This document shows positions 18,070-26,347 of a stretch of DNA of 49,049 nt, piece after piece; the stretch's first letter is position 1; each line of letters begins with the position of its first letter. The translations under genes and the position numbers were made by a program. The stretch comes from Burkholderiales bacterium. GTDB taxonomy: Bacteria; Pseudomonadota; Gammaproteobacteria; Burkholderiales; Burkholderiaceae_C. The stretch lies in assembly GCA_025350505.1 (NCBI GenBank), contig JANXXS010000170.1, positions 1-49,049 of the forward strand, given 5' to 3'. The notes beneath the pieces were generated by a model. That model was not told where the DNA came from. It worked only from the letters and a program-made list of their open reading frames with translations, and ran no database searches.

Positions 18070-18071
18070 GC

Positions 18072-19058
18072 ATGCGTGCCGCAATCTACGAACGCACGGG
18101 CCCCGCGCGCGAGGTGCTGAAGCTGGTGGACCTGCATGATCCCGAACCCGCCGCCGGCGAGGTTCGCGTGAAGGTGCAGTGGTCCGGCATCAACCCTTCG
18201 GACGTGAAGACGCGCGCCGGCGTGCGCCCGACGGCGACACCGTTTCCGCGCGTTCCGCACAGCGACGGCATGGGTACCATCGACAAGGTGGGCGCCGGAA
18301 TGGACCGCAGCCGGATCGGCGAGCAGGTGTGGCTGTGGAACGCCGCCTGGGACGGCCGGACGATGGGCACGGCGGCGCAATTCGTCACGCTGCCTTCGCC
18401 GCAAGCCGTCGCGCTGCCGCAAGGTGTGCCGGGCGACGCGGCGGCCTGCTTCGGCATCCCCGCGCTCACCGCGCTGCATGCGGTGCGCACCGACGGCGGC
18501 GTGCAGGGAAAGGCCGTGCTTGTCGCCGGCGGCGCCGGCTCCGTGGGGCACTACGCGATCCAGTTCGCGCGCCTGTCGGGCGCGGCGCGGATTATCGCCA
18601 CCGTGAGTTCCGCCGCCAAGGCCGAACTCGCGCGGGCCGCGGGCGCGCACGAGGTGGTGAACTACCGCAACGAGGACGTTGCGCAGAGTGTCATGGCGCT
18701 GACGGGCGGCGCCGGCGTGGACCGCGTCGTCGAAGTCGACATCGCCGGCAACGCGAAGTTCGACGTCGCGCTGACCCGCCGCGGCGGCGAATGGGTGGTC
18801 TATGGCACCAACGCCACACCGTTCCAGCTGGACTTCGGCCCGCTGATCGCCAACAACCTGCGCCTGGCCTTCTTCATGGTCTACCACCTGAAGCCCGAAG
18901 AACGGCTGGCGGCCATCGACCAGCTGCACGGATGGCTGGCGGGCGGCAAGCTGCAGCACAACATCGCCATGCGGCTGCCGCTGCAGGAAGTCGCGCGGGC
19001 GCACGAGATCGTGGAGAGCGGCGCGGCCACCGGCAACGTCGTGCTCCACCTCGATTGA
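18072..19058 (+). CDS. NADPH:quinone oxidoreductase-like MDR enzyme
   Basis: The 328-residue protein belongs to the medium-chain dehydrogenase superfamily: GroES-like N-terminal domain (NPSDVKTRAG) and Rossmann domain with VAGGAGSVGHYAIQFA. The cysteine cluster of the zinc alcohol dehydrogenases is absent, so it is a zinc-free quinone oxidoreductase/enoyl reductase type. Likely roles are reduction of a conjugated double bond or of a quinone. Two bases separate it from the thioesterase gene. Substrate unknown. Confidence 0.88.
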   Translation: MRAAIYERTGPAREVLKLVDLHDPEPAAGEVRVKVQWSGINPSDVKTRAGVRPTATPFPRVPHSDGMGTIDKVGAGMDRSRIGEQVWLWNAAWDGRTMGTAAQFVTLPSPQAVALPQGVPGDAAACFGIPALTALHAVRTDGGVQGKAVLVAGGAGSVGHYAIQFARLSGAARIIATVSSAAKAELARAAGAHEVVNYRNEDVAQSVMALTGGAGVDRVVEVDIAGNAKFDVALTRRGGEWVVYGTNATPFQLDFGPLIANNLRLAFFMVYHLKPEERLAAIDQLHGWLAGGKLQHNIAMRLPLQEVARAHEIVESGAATGNVVLHLD

Positions 19059-19075
19059 ACACCGGAGATCAGACG

Positions 19076-20320
19076 ATGAAATTGACAGGCGAGGAAGCCG
19101 GCATGCTCGCGGGCGCGCATGGCGAGGTGCTGCAGCTTGCCATGCGGCACCAGTTGGCCGTGGGCACGTTTTTCGGCGCGGCCGATTTCGTGCCGGTAAC
19201 GCAGGCCCACGTGATGGCCGACACCGAAAGCATGGGCGAAGCCGGAGTGGACTGGCTGGAGAAGCTGGCGGCCAGCGAGGGCGGCCACCGGCAGGTGCGC
19301 ATCCCCACCATCACCGACCCGCGCGGCACCGACTTCAGCAAGGCCAAACGGCTGGGGCAGGAAGAGTGGATGCTGAAGCTGGAGCAGCGCGCCATCGACG
19401 CCTTCGTGAAGCTGGGCGTGGCCATGACCGATACCTGCATCAACTACCAGACCGTGCTTGCCGCCACGCGAGGCGAGCACGTGGCCTTCGGTGACACGGG
19501 CGTGGTGATCTACTCCAACTCTGTCAACGGCGCGCGCTCCAACTATGAGGGCGGTCCCTCCGCCATCTCGGCCGGCCTCACCGGACGCACGCCACGCTAC
19601 GGCTACCACCTCGACGAACAGCGGCAGGCCACGCTGCGCATCCTTGTCGAGTGGACGCCTTGCACGCTGAACGAATGGGGCGCGCTGGGGGCTGTGGCCG
19701 GACGCATCGCAGGCAACTACAGCCAGGTTCCTGTGCTGGAAGGGCTGGAGCGCTCGCCCACGTCCGATGAACTCAAGCACTTCGGCGCGGCCATGGCCAG
19801 CTTTGGCTCCATCGCATTGTTCCACTTGGTGGGCATCACGCCCGAAGCGCCGACGTTGCGCGACGTGGGCGGCGACAAGCTGCCCGTGGCGCACCGCATC
19901 GGCCGCGCGGACACCGAAGCGCTGACCGGCAGCTACGCGCTGCAGGACGGCGACCGGAGCGTCGACGTGGTGGTGTTCTCCGCGCCGCAGCTGAGTCTGT
20001 TCGAGATGCGCAGGCTGGCGCAGCTTGCGCGCGGGCGCACCTTCCGCACCCCGCTGCTCGTCACCACCAGTCCGCAGGTGAAGCCGGACGCGGACCGATT
20101 CGGCTACACCCGCGACATCGAGGAGGCCGGCGGCACGGTGCTCACGGGCATGTGCTTCTACCAGTCATATGCACGCGAGATGGCCGAGGCCAATGGGTGG
20201 AAGCGCCTGGCCACCAACAGCGCGAAGCTCGTCAACATCCTCGGCGGCTATGGCTACGTGCCCACGCTCGCCAGCATGGAGAACTGCGTCGAGGCCGCGG
20301 TCCGGGGAGAACTTGCTTGA
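19076..20320 (+). CDS. Aconitase X large (catalytic) subunit
   Basis: The 414-residue protein is an AcnX catalytic domain (former DUF521): opening LTGEEAGMLAG, a central DTCINY (Cys121), TPCTLNEWGALG (Cys196), TGMCFYQSY, the conserved TNSAK near the C-terminus, and MENCVEAA. These cysteines are the candidates for Fe-S cluster binding. Known members dehydrate hydroxyprolines or 5-phosphomevalonate; neither pathway is evident here. Proline racemase-like or isoprenoid genes, their usual partners, are absent from this operon, so another hydroxy acid may be dehydrated. The stop overlaps the start of the small subunit. Confidence 0.88.
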   Translation: MKLTGEEAGMLAGAHGEVLQLAMRHQLAVGTFFGAADFVPVTQAHVMADTESMGEAGVDWLEKLAASEGGHRQVRIPTITDPRGTDFSKAKRLGQEEWMLKLEQRAIDAFVKLGVAMTDTCINYQTVLAATRGEHVAFGDTGVVIYSNSVNGARSNYEGGPSAISAGLTGRTPRYGYHLDEQRQATLRILVEWTPCTLNEWGALGAVAGRIAGNYSQVPVLEGLERSPTSDELKHFGAAMASFGSIALFHLVGITPEAPTLRDVGGDKLPVAHRIGRADTEALTGSYALQDGDRSVDVVVFSAPQLSLFEMRRLAQLARGRTFRTPLLVTTSPQVKPDADRFGYTRDIEEAGGTVLTGMCFYQSYAREMAEANGWKRLATNSAKLVNILGGYGYVPTLASMENCVEAAVRGELA

Positions 20321-20730
20321 AACATTTGGAACTCAAGGCGCGCCACACGATGGGCGCCGACGTGTCGGGCATCGCGCTGGTCGCCACCGACGGCTTCTCG
20401 GCGCGCTACGACCTGGACCGTATCAACGGCACCTTCTCGCGCAAGAGCCACAAGCTCTTCGGCCAGTCATACGTCAACCGCGTCCTTGTGCTCGATGCCG
20501 CCAAGGGCGGCGTGGCCAGCGCGTGGATGCTTCATGAGATGAAGTCACGGGGCATCATCCCGCTGGCGATCATCCTCAACAGCGTCAACCCGATCATCGC
20601 GCAGGGTGCGGCGCTCGCGGGCCTGACGCTGCTGGGGGGCTTCGACTCGGACGTGACGAAGCTGGTACCGTACGGCGCACTAGTGAGCATCGATGCCACC
20701 GCAGGCATCGTGCGGGTGGCTGAGGATTGA
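20317..20730 (+). CDS. Aconitase X small (swivel) subunit
   Basis: The 137-residue protein matches the AcnX swivel domain (former DUF126): SHKLFGQSYVNRVLVLDAAK, then LAIILNSVNPIIAQGAALAG. The start is taken as TTG at 20317, which overlaps the large-subunit TGA and has GGGGAG six bases upstream; an ATG at 20350 would cut into the conserved first strand. The loop that is Ser-rich in well-studied members (K/R-G-S-x-x-x-S) reads KGGVASAW here, so the catalytic serine assignment is unclear. It is the last gene of the operon and forms a heteromer with the large subunit. Confidence 0.85.
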   Translation: MKHLELKARHTMGADVSGIALVATDGFSARYDLDRINGTFSRKSHKLFGQSYVNRVLVLDAAKGGVASAWMLHEMKSRGIIPLAIILNSVNPIIAQGAALAGLTLLGGFDSDVTKLVPYGALVSIDATAGIVRVAED

Positions 20731-20740
20731 GCTGCCGGAG

Positions 20741-21130
20741 ATGATCGTCGTCCACCACCTGAAGCTCTCGCGCTCGCAGCGCGTCATCTCGCTGCTTAAA
20801 GAATTGGGAATTTCCAGAAGCTGAAGCCATACCAGCGCAACGAGCGCACGCTTCTCGCGCCGTCGGAACTGCGCGCAGCGCATCCGCTGAGGAACGCCAG
20901 TGATCACCGGCGGTGCGCTCACCCTAGCGGAATCGGGAGCGATCCTCGAATACCTGGTGGAGCGCGAAGGCTCGCGGCTCCCGCCGGCACCGGGAACCCC
21001 GCAACGGGCGGGCTACTCGGACTGGATGCATTACGTGGAAGCAGCGCGAACACGCGTCGGCCTGCCAAGTCTGCCCAAAATCGAGAAATGGCTGCAGCGC
21101 ATCCAGACGCGGCCAAGCCTAGCGACGTGC
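20741..21130 (+). pseudogene. Broken glutathione S-transferase gene
   Basis: The start MIVVHHLKLSRSQRV and a downstream stretch in another frame (LTLAESGAILEYLVERE) match the GST thioredoxin domain. A later LPKIEKWLQRIQTRP matches the end of a GST C-terminal domain. A frameshift lies near 20810, and the middle of the C-terminal domain is deleted. It follows the AcnX small subunit by ten bases, so it may once have been the last gene of the operon. Confidence 0.7.
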
Positions 21131-21922
21131 CGCAGCGGACAGGTGGATTCGGAGTGCCCAGTTTCCCCGATTGACCGCCCGGCTGATCCGGCGACGCCCC
21201 TTCGGCGGCTGTGGGTGTTCCATGCTGTCCGAACCGGTGTCCACTTGCTCCGCAACATAGAGATACGGGCGTTGGCCCGCTGCTCGCCGATGCAATTTTC
21301 GAGTTCGAGCTTCATCCCTGCTGTGGGATGCGTTGTGGAGAGTGGTGGGCGGACATCATCGCCGCCTGCTTGCAAGCGTGCACGACACGATCTTTAACTC
21401 TTTGCGCGTGCGGGAGCCTCGCGCGCTTCTCGTATGTACGCCAGTTCGGCCTGCTGGAGCCCCGCAGAGCCCAATGGAAGTGCGGGTGGCGCAGGCAGAC
21501 TCGTTAGCCTTCTTGAGATAACGCGGCAGAGCAGTGAACCGCGCGATCAAGAAGCCGGGGCGGAGGGACTGATCGGCGTAATCTATGGGCTGCCTGCGCC
21601 TGAAGGATCCGGAGCTGCTGGTACCGTCGTCGAGGAGAGATTGCGGCCAACGTGCAAGGCCGCTCAGCGCGCGCCCCGTCCAGGCCACTTCGGTAATCGT
21701 GATGGTGGCCGCGTTCATATCGTCGGACACGATCGCCGACATCGCGGAGGTCTCGGTCGACGCCTGCACGGCGCCGTGTTCCAAGCCCGCGGCACGTTCC
21801 GCCGAGAAGCGTGCCTCGCGAACGCACAGCCGCGGCTTCCATTGCTTCGGCTAAGAGTAGCCCGCCACCAGCCAGTGCGGGCGTGGCGGCGCAGTGCTCG
21901 CCCGCCTAGTGTCGAGGTCCCG
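21131..21922. other. Degenerate stretch without a supported gene
   Basis: About 790 bases hold only short overlapping reading frames on both strands, none with a recognisable domain or ribosome site. A minus-strand frame (21356-21784) has protein-like composition in its first half but no family I can name. The region looks like decayed coding DNA near the island end. Confidence 0.5.
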
Positions 21923-22807
21923 TTACGGGATCGCCGTAAAGAACCTCTCCATCTCGGTTGCTGCCAGATCAGGCGCTTCAAGATGCACGAAATGTCCCGC
22001 CTCCTGGGCCAGGCTGCACTCCAGCCGAGTGAAGAACTCGGGCAGCCGATCGACCCACTCGGCCTTCAGAACGGGATCGTGGGCACCCCAAAGGACACGT
22101 GTCGGCAGTTCGATCGGCGGCAACGCACCCACTTCGCCCCGCACCGCGGCCATTCGTGCGTCATGAACGTTCCGATACCAGTCGAAACCGCCCTGAAGAT
22201 TGCCGGGACGCATGAGGTTGTCTATCCAAATGTCGAGCTCGTCACTGTTAAAAACCTCTTTGCGGTGCGCCCAGTGGTTGAGCATCGCACCTAGGTAGAT
22301 CTTGCAGGTATCGCGCGAAAAGCCAACCAGTTCAGCCGCCCAAGGCAACTGGTGGAAGCACTGGTACCAAGTCTCCCGTATGTGGTCAGGGGAAATCCAG
22401 CGTGCACCGATGCCAGGATAGTTCAGGTTGAAGAAGAAGAGCCCGCGCACGCGCTGCGGCGCCCGGCGCGCGACCACCTGCGCCACAACGGAGCCGAGGT
22501 CGTGCGACACAAGCCCGAAGCGGCGCAGGCCCAGTGCGTCGGCAAAGGCCAGAACGTCGGCTCCGAGTTGCTCCGGCGTTACGCCCGCAGTCGAATCTAT
22601 CGAGCTCTTCTGCGTCTCGCCAAAGCCGCGGAAGTCGGGCGCATACAGGGCGAAGCGGTCGGCGAGCCGGCCGATCACCGGTCGCCAAGCGTGTGACCAC
22701 TCGGGCCACCCGTGCAGCAAAACCAAAGGCTCGCCTTCGCCCGCGCAAAGGTAATGCGTTCGCAACTGCTGCGCCTCAGCGAAGCGCGACCCGATCGTGT
22801 TTGTCAT
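21923..22807 (-). CDS. Alpha/beta hydrolase, epoxide hydrolase/haloalkane dehalogenase-like
   Basis: The 294-residue protein has the oxyanion motif HGWP (32-35), a nucleophile elbow SHDLGS with Asp103 rather than Ser, a later acid in WGAHDPV and the His of AGHFVHLE. An Asp nucleophile with HGWP points to soluble epoxide hydrolases or haloacid/haloalkane dehalogenases rather than esterases. The cap region has YQCFHQLPW, where epoxide hydrolases keep a ring-opening Tyr. It stands alone on the minus strand between two gene-poor stretches. Substrate unknown. Confidence 0.85.
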   Translation of the reverse strand: MTNTIGSRFAEAQQLRTHYLCAGEGEPLVLLHGWPEWSHAWRPVIGRLADRFALYAPDFRGFGETQKSSIDSTAGVTPEQLGADVLAFADALGLRRFGLVSHDLGSVVAQVVARRAPQRVRGLFFFNLNYPGIGARWISPDHIRETWYQCFHQLPWAAELVGFSRDTCKIYLGAMLNHWAHRKEVFNSDELDIWIDNLMRPGNLQGGFDWYRNVHDARMAAVRGEVGALPPIELPTRVLWGAHDPVLKAEWVDRLPEFFTRLECSLAQEAGHFVHLEAPDLAATEMERFFTAIP

Positions 22808-23407
22808 GGGCTCGTATTCATGCGATAGGGGGCCATGCTATAGCGCTTCCGGGCGGTGCCAAAGAGCAGCGGCGGCGAAGTTCTTTGAAGCAAAGCTGCC
22901 ATGCGCGTGTTGTATCCGGCTCATCGCGGTCGGCAATTACGCCGACGTCGTGGCTTCGGATCCTGCCGTTCTCTGCCATGAGATGTCTACGTGCCGACCA
23001 CGTGCAGGGGTCCGCTGGCGGAACCAGGAATATTCGGGTTCATGCCGAAAGCGCCGCGCGGCATCGTAGCTCGGTCGACGGCAAAGTCGACATCGCGACA
23101 CCCTCCAGAGGTAGGCTCCGAGCCGGCTTGACTTGCTTGGGGCAAGCTGGTTCGGTGCCGCGTTGCAGGCTAGGGTAGGTTGCTGGGCGAAGGCAGATCG
23201 GTTTACTTCAGTGCTTGGGTAGCCCGCTCAGTCGCCACCGGACGAAATCGCGACCCCGGTATCGGCTTATTGGTCTCGGGAAGACCTTAGACATCCGCTG
23301 GTCCACGCACTGGCGTTAGCCAAGTTCGCTTTACTCCAGTTCTACCTTGAGACAACGGCCATTTCCACCTATTAAGTAGATGACTCGCGTCTACCTAGCC
23401 TTCGCGA
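22808..23407. other. 600-bp stretch without a recognisable gene
   Basis: I see no supported coding sequence, RNA gene or repeat. The small plus-strand frame at 22797-23069 is Cys/Arg-rich and unlike a real protein. The upstream region of the hydrolase gene should hold its promoter. Confidence 0.5.
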
Positions 23408-24094
23408 TCAAACCGTCAGGCGGGCGTTCTGTGGAAACATGTTGCGGCGCGCGTCGTCATCCATTTCAGTTTTGAAGGTGTACTTCGTCTTCAGGGCCTC
23501 GGCCCGCTGGGCTGCGGGCCGAGCACTGATTACATCGAGATGCCGCTTGACGTTGGGAAGCGCTTCCCAAGCCTGCGCGCCGAGAAAGAACGGTACCGCC
23601 CTTGCCCAACCCCACACGGCCATATCGACGATGGTGTAGACATCGCCCAGCATGTAGCGATGCTTAGCGAGCCGCGCCTCGACGAGATTCCAATGCCGCT
23701 GGGCCTCAAAGTCGTACCGGTTCACGGCGTACGCCTTTGGCTCCGGCGCGAAGTGCTTGAAGTGCACCGCTTGTCCCGAGTAGGGGCCGATGCCGGAAGC
23801 GATAAACATCAGCCATGACAGCAGTTGCGCCCTATCGGCAGGTGTATCCGGTGGCAGGAACGAACCGGTCTTCTCGGCGAGGTAAAGCAGGATCGCGTTG
23901 CTGTCGAACAAGACGGCATCACCGTCGACCAGCGCAGGCGTCTTGGCGTTCGGATTGACCGCCGTGAAAGCCGCTGAATGCTGCTCGCCTTTGCGGGTGT
24001 CAATGGGGACGACTTCGTACGATAGGCCCGCTTCTTCGAGGAAGAGCGCAACTTTGGTGGGGTTCGGCGAGGGGTGATAGTAGAAGCGGATCAT
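23408..24094 (-). CDS. Glutathione S-transferase
   Basis: The 228-residue protein has an N-terminal thioredoxin-like domain (FYYHPSPNPTKVALFLEE, then the cis-Pro segment NAKTPALVDGD and glutathione-binding FDSNAILLYLAE) and an all-helical C-terminal domain ending in a YMLGDVYTIVDMAVWGW block typical of bacterial GSTs. It conjugates or reduces electrophiles with glutathione. The start at 24094 is chosen because AAAGG precedes it and the family begins with this M-x-x-x-Y pattern; longer upstream extensions have no homology features. It is the last intact gene before the right repeat. Confidence 0.9.
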   Translation of the reverse strand: MIRFYYHPSPNPTKVALFLEEAGLSYEVVPIDTRKGEQHSAAFTAVNPNAKTPALVDGDAVLFDSNAILLYLAEKTGSFLPPDTPADRAQLLSWLMFIASGIGPYSGQAVHFKHFAPEPKAYAVNRYDFEAQRHWNLVEARLAKHRYMLGDVYTIVDMAVWGWARAVPFFLGAQAWEALPNVKRHLDVISARPAAQRAEALKTKYTFKTEMDDDARRNMFPQNARLTV

Positions 24095-24254
24095 CGTAGA
24101 CCTTTGTGGCGGAAGAGGAGGCTGGCGGTGCCAGCCGGAGACATCTCTTTGACGAAAGTGAGCATTTGGACGGCTCGGCGCGTTGCGATGTCCGAAGCTC
24201 AGTAGTGAACAGCTGGCCATTCTGTTGGGGCTGATGCGATCTGCGCAATGAGTG

Positions 24255-24308
24255 ATGGGGTGCAAGGGGTCGCGAGTTCGAATCCCGCCGTCCCGACCAA
24301 TGAAATCA
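24255..24308 (+). repeat. attR-like direct repeat of the tRNA-Pro 3' end
   Basis: This is an exact copy of 87-140: anticodon loop to CCA and nine more bases. The 5' half of the tRNA is missing, so it is not a functional gene. A hairpin like the one after the intact tRNA follows directly. Confidence 0.85.
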
Positions 24309-24309
24309 G

Positions 24310-24341
24310 TGGGTTAGCAGCAAGTGCTGCTAACCCATTTT
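24310..24341 (+). terminator. Hairpin terminator after the attR copy
   Basis: A 12-bp perfect stem (310-321 with 326-337, last three digits) around AAGT is followed by TTTT. The arms are identical to those of the terminator at 141-171, but the loop differs. Confidence 0.7.
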
Positions 24342-24616
24342 GCTTTCTGACCGGATGGCAACTGAATTCTTGGCTTGCCTCCGAGGGCCACCGTGGCTGA
24401 AGGCGCCGCAAGGGGGCTGAGCCGAAGTATCGGCGGCGCGATGTTCCGACCAAGCTCACGCGGCTTATTGAGACGCTGACGCAGGTGCGCGAGGAGTAGC
24501 CATCGCCGAGCACACACAGGCCGGCCATGCCATTGCGAACTAGCCCCAGCGCCGCAACTTCGTCGCGGAAAGCCGCGTGGTGCTTGAAACTCAAAATGCT
24601 TGGTCAGCTCTGCGGG
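24342..24616. other. Non-coding stretch right of the island
   Basis: No gene is supported. A minus-strand frame running through the repeat (24199-24594) is an antisense-tRNA artefact. A short plus frame ending at a TAG near 24499 reads VPTKLTRLIETLTQVREE, which may be the tail of a lost gene, but it cannot be assigned. Confidence 0.45.
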
Positions 24617-25540
24617 TCAGGTCCCCGACTGATAGCGGCCGACGTGAGGCTCATGGACCGCATAGCCGCATTCGATCTTCTTCGCACGGTACATCGCGGC
24701 ATCGGCGTTCTGGATCAAGGCGTCACCGGTGACGCCACCATCCGGGTAGATGGCAATCCCGATACTCGGCCTGATGGTCAGCTGCTTCTCTCCCACGCGA
24801 ATGGTCCGCGCGAGGTTTTCGATCACCGCGGCGGCGATCCTCTCGACGTTGCCTCGGCCCTGTGGATTCATCAACAGGTAAAGGAACTCGTCGCCGCCAT
24901 TGCGGCATAGGGTGTCCTCTTCCCGCGCGTCCTGCGCGAGCCGCTTCGCAACCTCTTTCAATACGACATCACCCGCGGCATGCCCGTGGACATCATTCAC
25001 GTTCTTGAAGCGATCGAGATCGAGAAACATCACGGCCACCGTCCACCCGTGGCGTTCGGCAAGCGCGAGGGCCTGCGAAAGCCGATCGTCGAACAGTGCT
25101 CGGTTGGGCAGGCCTGTTGCGTGGTCGTGCAAAGCCCTGAGATTGGCTCGGTCCTCGCTCGCCAGCGCAGACGCGAGGGACCGAGTCGTTTCCGCCAATG
25201 CCGTTCTCGAGCTTGCCAGCGCGACTTCAACCACCTTCAGCTCGTCGATCCCCTGCGCCAGGGTCTTCGTCACGCTGTCCAGATCGTCGGCGCACTCCTG
25301 CACCTTGTTCTCGACCGCCTCGTTGTGATCAAGGGTCTCTCTGGCAGGCAGAGTTGCCGCACCCGCTGCGATGGCTTTCTTCGCGCCTTCATTCGCTTGC
25401 GCCAAATCTTCGGCGCAAGCCTCGACCTTGGCTTTGACTTCCTGACTTTGTTCGAGCGCCTGCCCCAGCGAGGCGGCCGCCACCGGGGGCACCGGTGGGT
25501 CGGCGGCCGTCGGCGACGAGGGGCTTTGTTGAATCATCAT
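24617..25540 (-). CDS. Diguanylate cyclase (GGDEF domain)
   Basis: The 307-residue protein has a long helical N-terminal region and a C-terminal GGDEF domain with the intact active site GGDEF (215-219) and an inhibitory-site motif R-E-E-D (206-209), five residues upstream. It should make cyclic di-GMP and be feedback-inhibited. The N-terminal part has two similar units (KVEACAEDLAQANEG near 39 and KVQECADDLDSVTKT near 79), probably a coiled coil for dimerisation; no membrane segment or sensory domain is visible, so it is cytoplasmic. First gene outside the island on the right. Confidence 0.93.
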   Translation of the reverse strand: MMIQQSPSSPTAADPPVPPVAAASLGQALEQSQEVKAKVEACAEDLAQANEGAKKAIAAGAATLPARETLDHNEAVENKVQECADDLDSVTKTLAQGIDELKVVEVALASSRTALAETTRSLASALASEDRANLRALHDHATGLPNRALFDDRLSQALALAERHGWTVAVMFLDLDRFKNVNDVHGHAAGDVVLKEVAKRLAQDAREEDTLCRNGGDEFLYLLMNPQGRGNVERIAAAVIENLARTIRVGEKQLTIRPSIGIAIYPDGGVTGDALIQNADAAMYRAKKIECGYAVHEPHVGRYQSGT

Positions 25541-25663
25541 CGCTTGGGCCTGATGTGGTTTCGAAGCTTCGTCGACAGACGTACGAGCGTCACGAGATCC
25601 AATCGACTAGGTGGGGCAGTCGCCAAACCCGCCGGTCGACCTGTGGCGCGGCCGAACAAGGGC

Positions 25664-26032
25664 CTACTTCTTGAGAAGTTCTTCTACCAGCCCCTTGGAC
25701 AGCGCAGCTCCTGCGGCGTTGCTCATTTCGACCGGCAGAACCGCGCCGTTCTCGAACATGAGTTGCACACGCACCTTGCCGTTGGTCTCCGAAGGCGCTG
25801 CGCCGGCTGCCAGACAGTCCAGCGCCGGCGCCGCAGCGCCAGCAGGCTGTTCGGTCTTGTCCAACAATGCGATGGCCACCGCGGGCGCAAGTTCTGTAGC
25901 GATAGCGACGTTAGTCGCCGACTTCTTGGCTCGTTTGCTGGCGGCCGACTTCGAGCGCGCGGAACTGGCTTTGGGGGCCGACTTCCTAGACCGTTTCGAT
26001 TGGGAGAGCGCAGCACGAACAGAAGTGGTCAT
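25664..26032 (-). CDS. Small Lys/Ala-rich protein of unknown function
   Basis: The 122-residue protein has a basic, low-complexity first third (SQSKRSRKSAPKASSARSKS and similar), like histone H1-type or phasin tails, then a more ordered part with VRVQLMFENGAVLPVEMSN. No family is recognised. The composition would suit nucleic-acid or granule binding, which is speculation. It precedes the diguanylate cyclase gene on the same strand with a 123-bp gap, so co-transcription is possible. Confidence 0.6.
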   Translation of the reverse strand: MTTSVRAALSQSKRSRKSAPKASSARSKSAASKRAKKSATNVAIATELAPAVAIALLDKTEQPAGAAAPALDCLAAGAAPSETNGKVRVQLMFENGAVLPVEMSNAAGAALSKGLVEELLKK

Positions 26033-26347
26033 GGTTTACGTTCTCGCTTTAGCCCTCGATCATAGTCGCTTGAGAAGACTGCGCGCCAGCGCTCAGCCGA
26101 GACGCATCGACCTTGCAGTTCTCGCCACTTCGTTCCTCTTTGTGCCAACCTCGCCGGAGGAATTCCGGCAACAGAATTTTTCGCGGATTCGCGTGGATGG
26201 TCAAGTAAGGCCCGGGACGTCGATATGACGCCAAGGGGTTGAGCTGAAAGGGATTTGTAGACTATGTTCACGCATCCGCGGGACAGAACACCAGATCGAA
26301 GTCCTCGAGACGGTGAGGGGCCAGGCTGAGGGCCTGTGTCGGGATAC
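26033..26347. other. Intergenic stretch without a recognisable gene
   Basis: About 315 bases between two minus-strand genes. It should carry the promoter of the small basic protein. No hairpin, repeat or coding sequence stands out. Confidence 0.5.

Noticed and set aside
19076-20730. Assignment as cis-3-hydroxyproline dehydratase
   Set aside because: No proline-pathway partner genes are nearby and the small-subunit loop differs, so only the family name is given.
24199-24594. Minus-strand 131-residue frame containing [16 protein letters not shown]
   Set aside because: It is the antisense of the tRNA-Pro 3' end in the right repeat; this kind of frame is a well-known artefact near tRNA genes.
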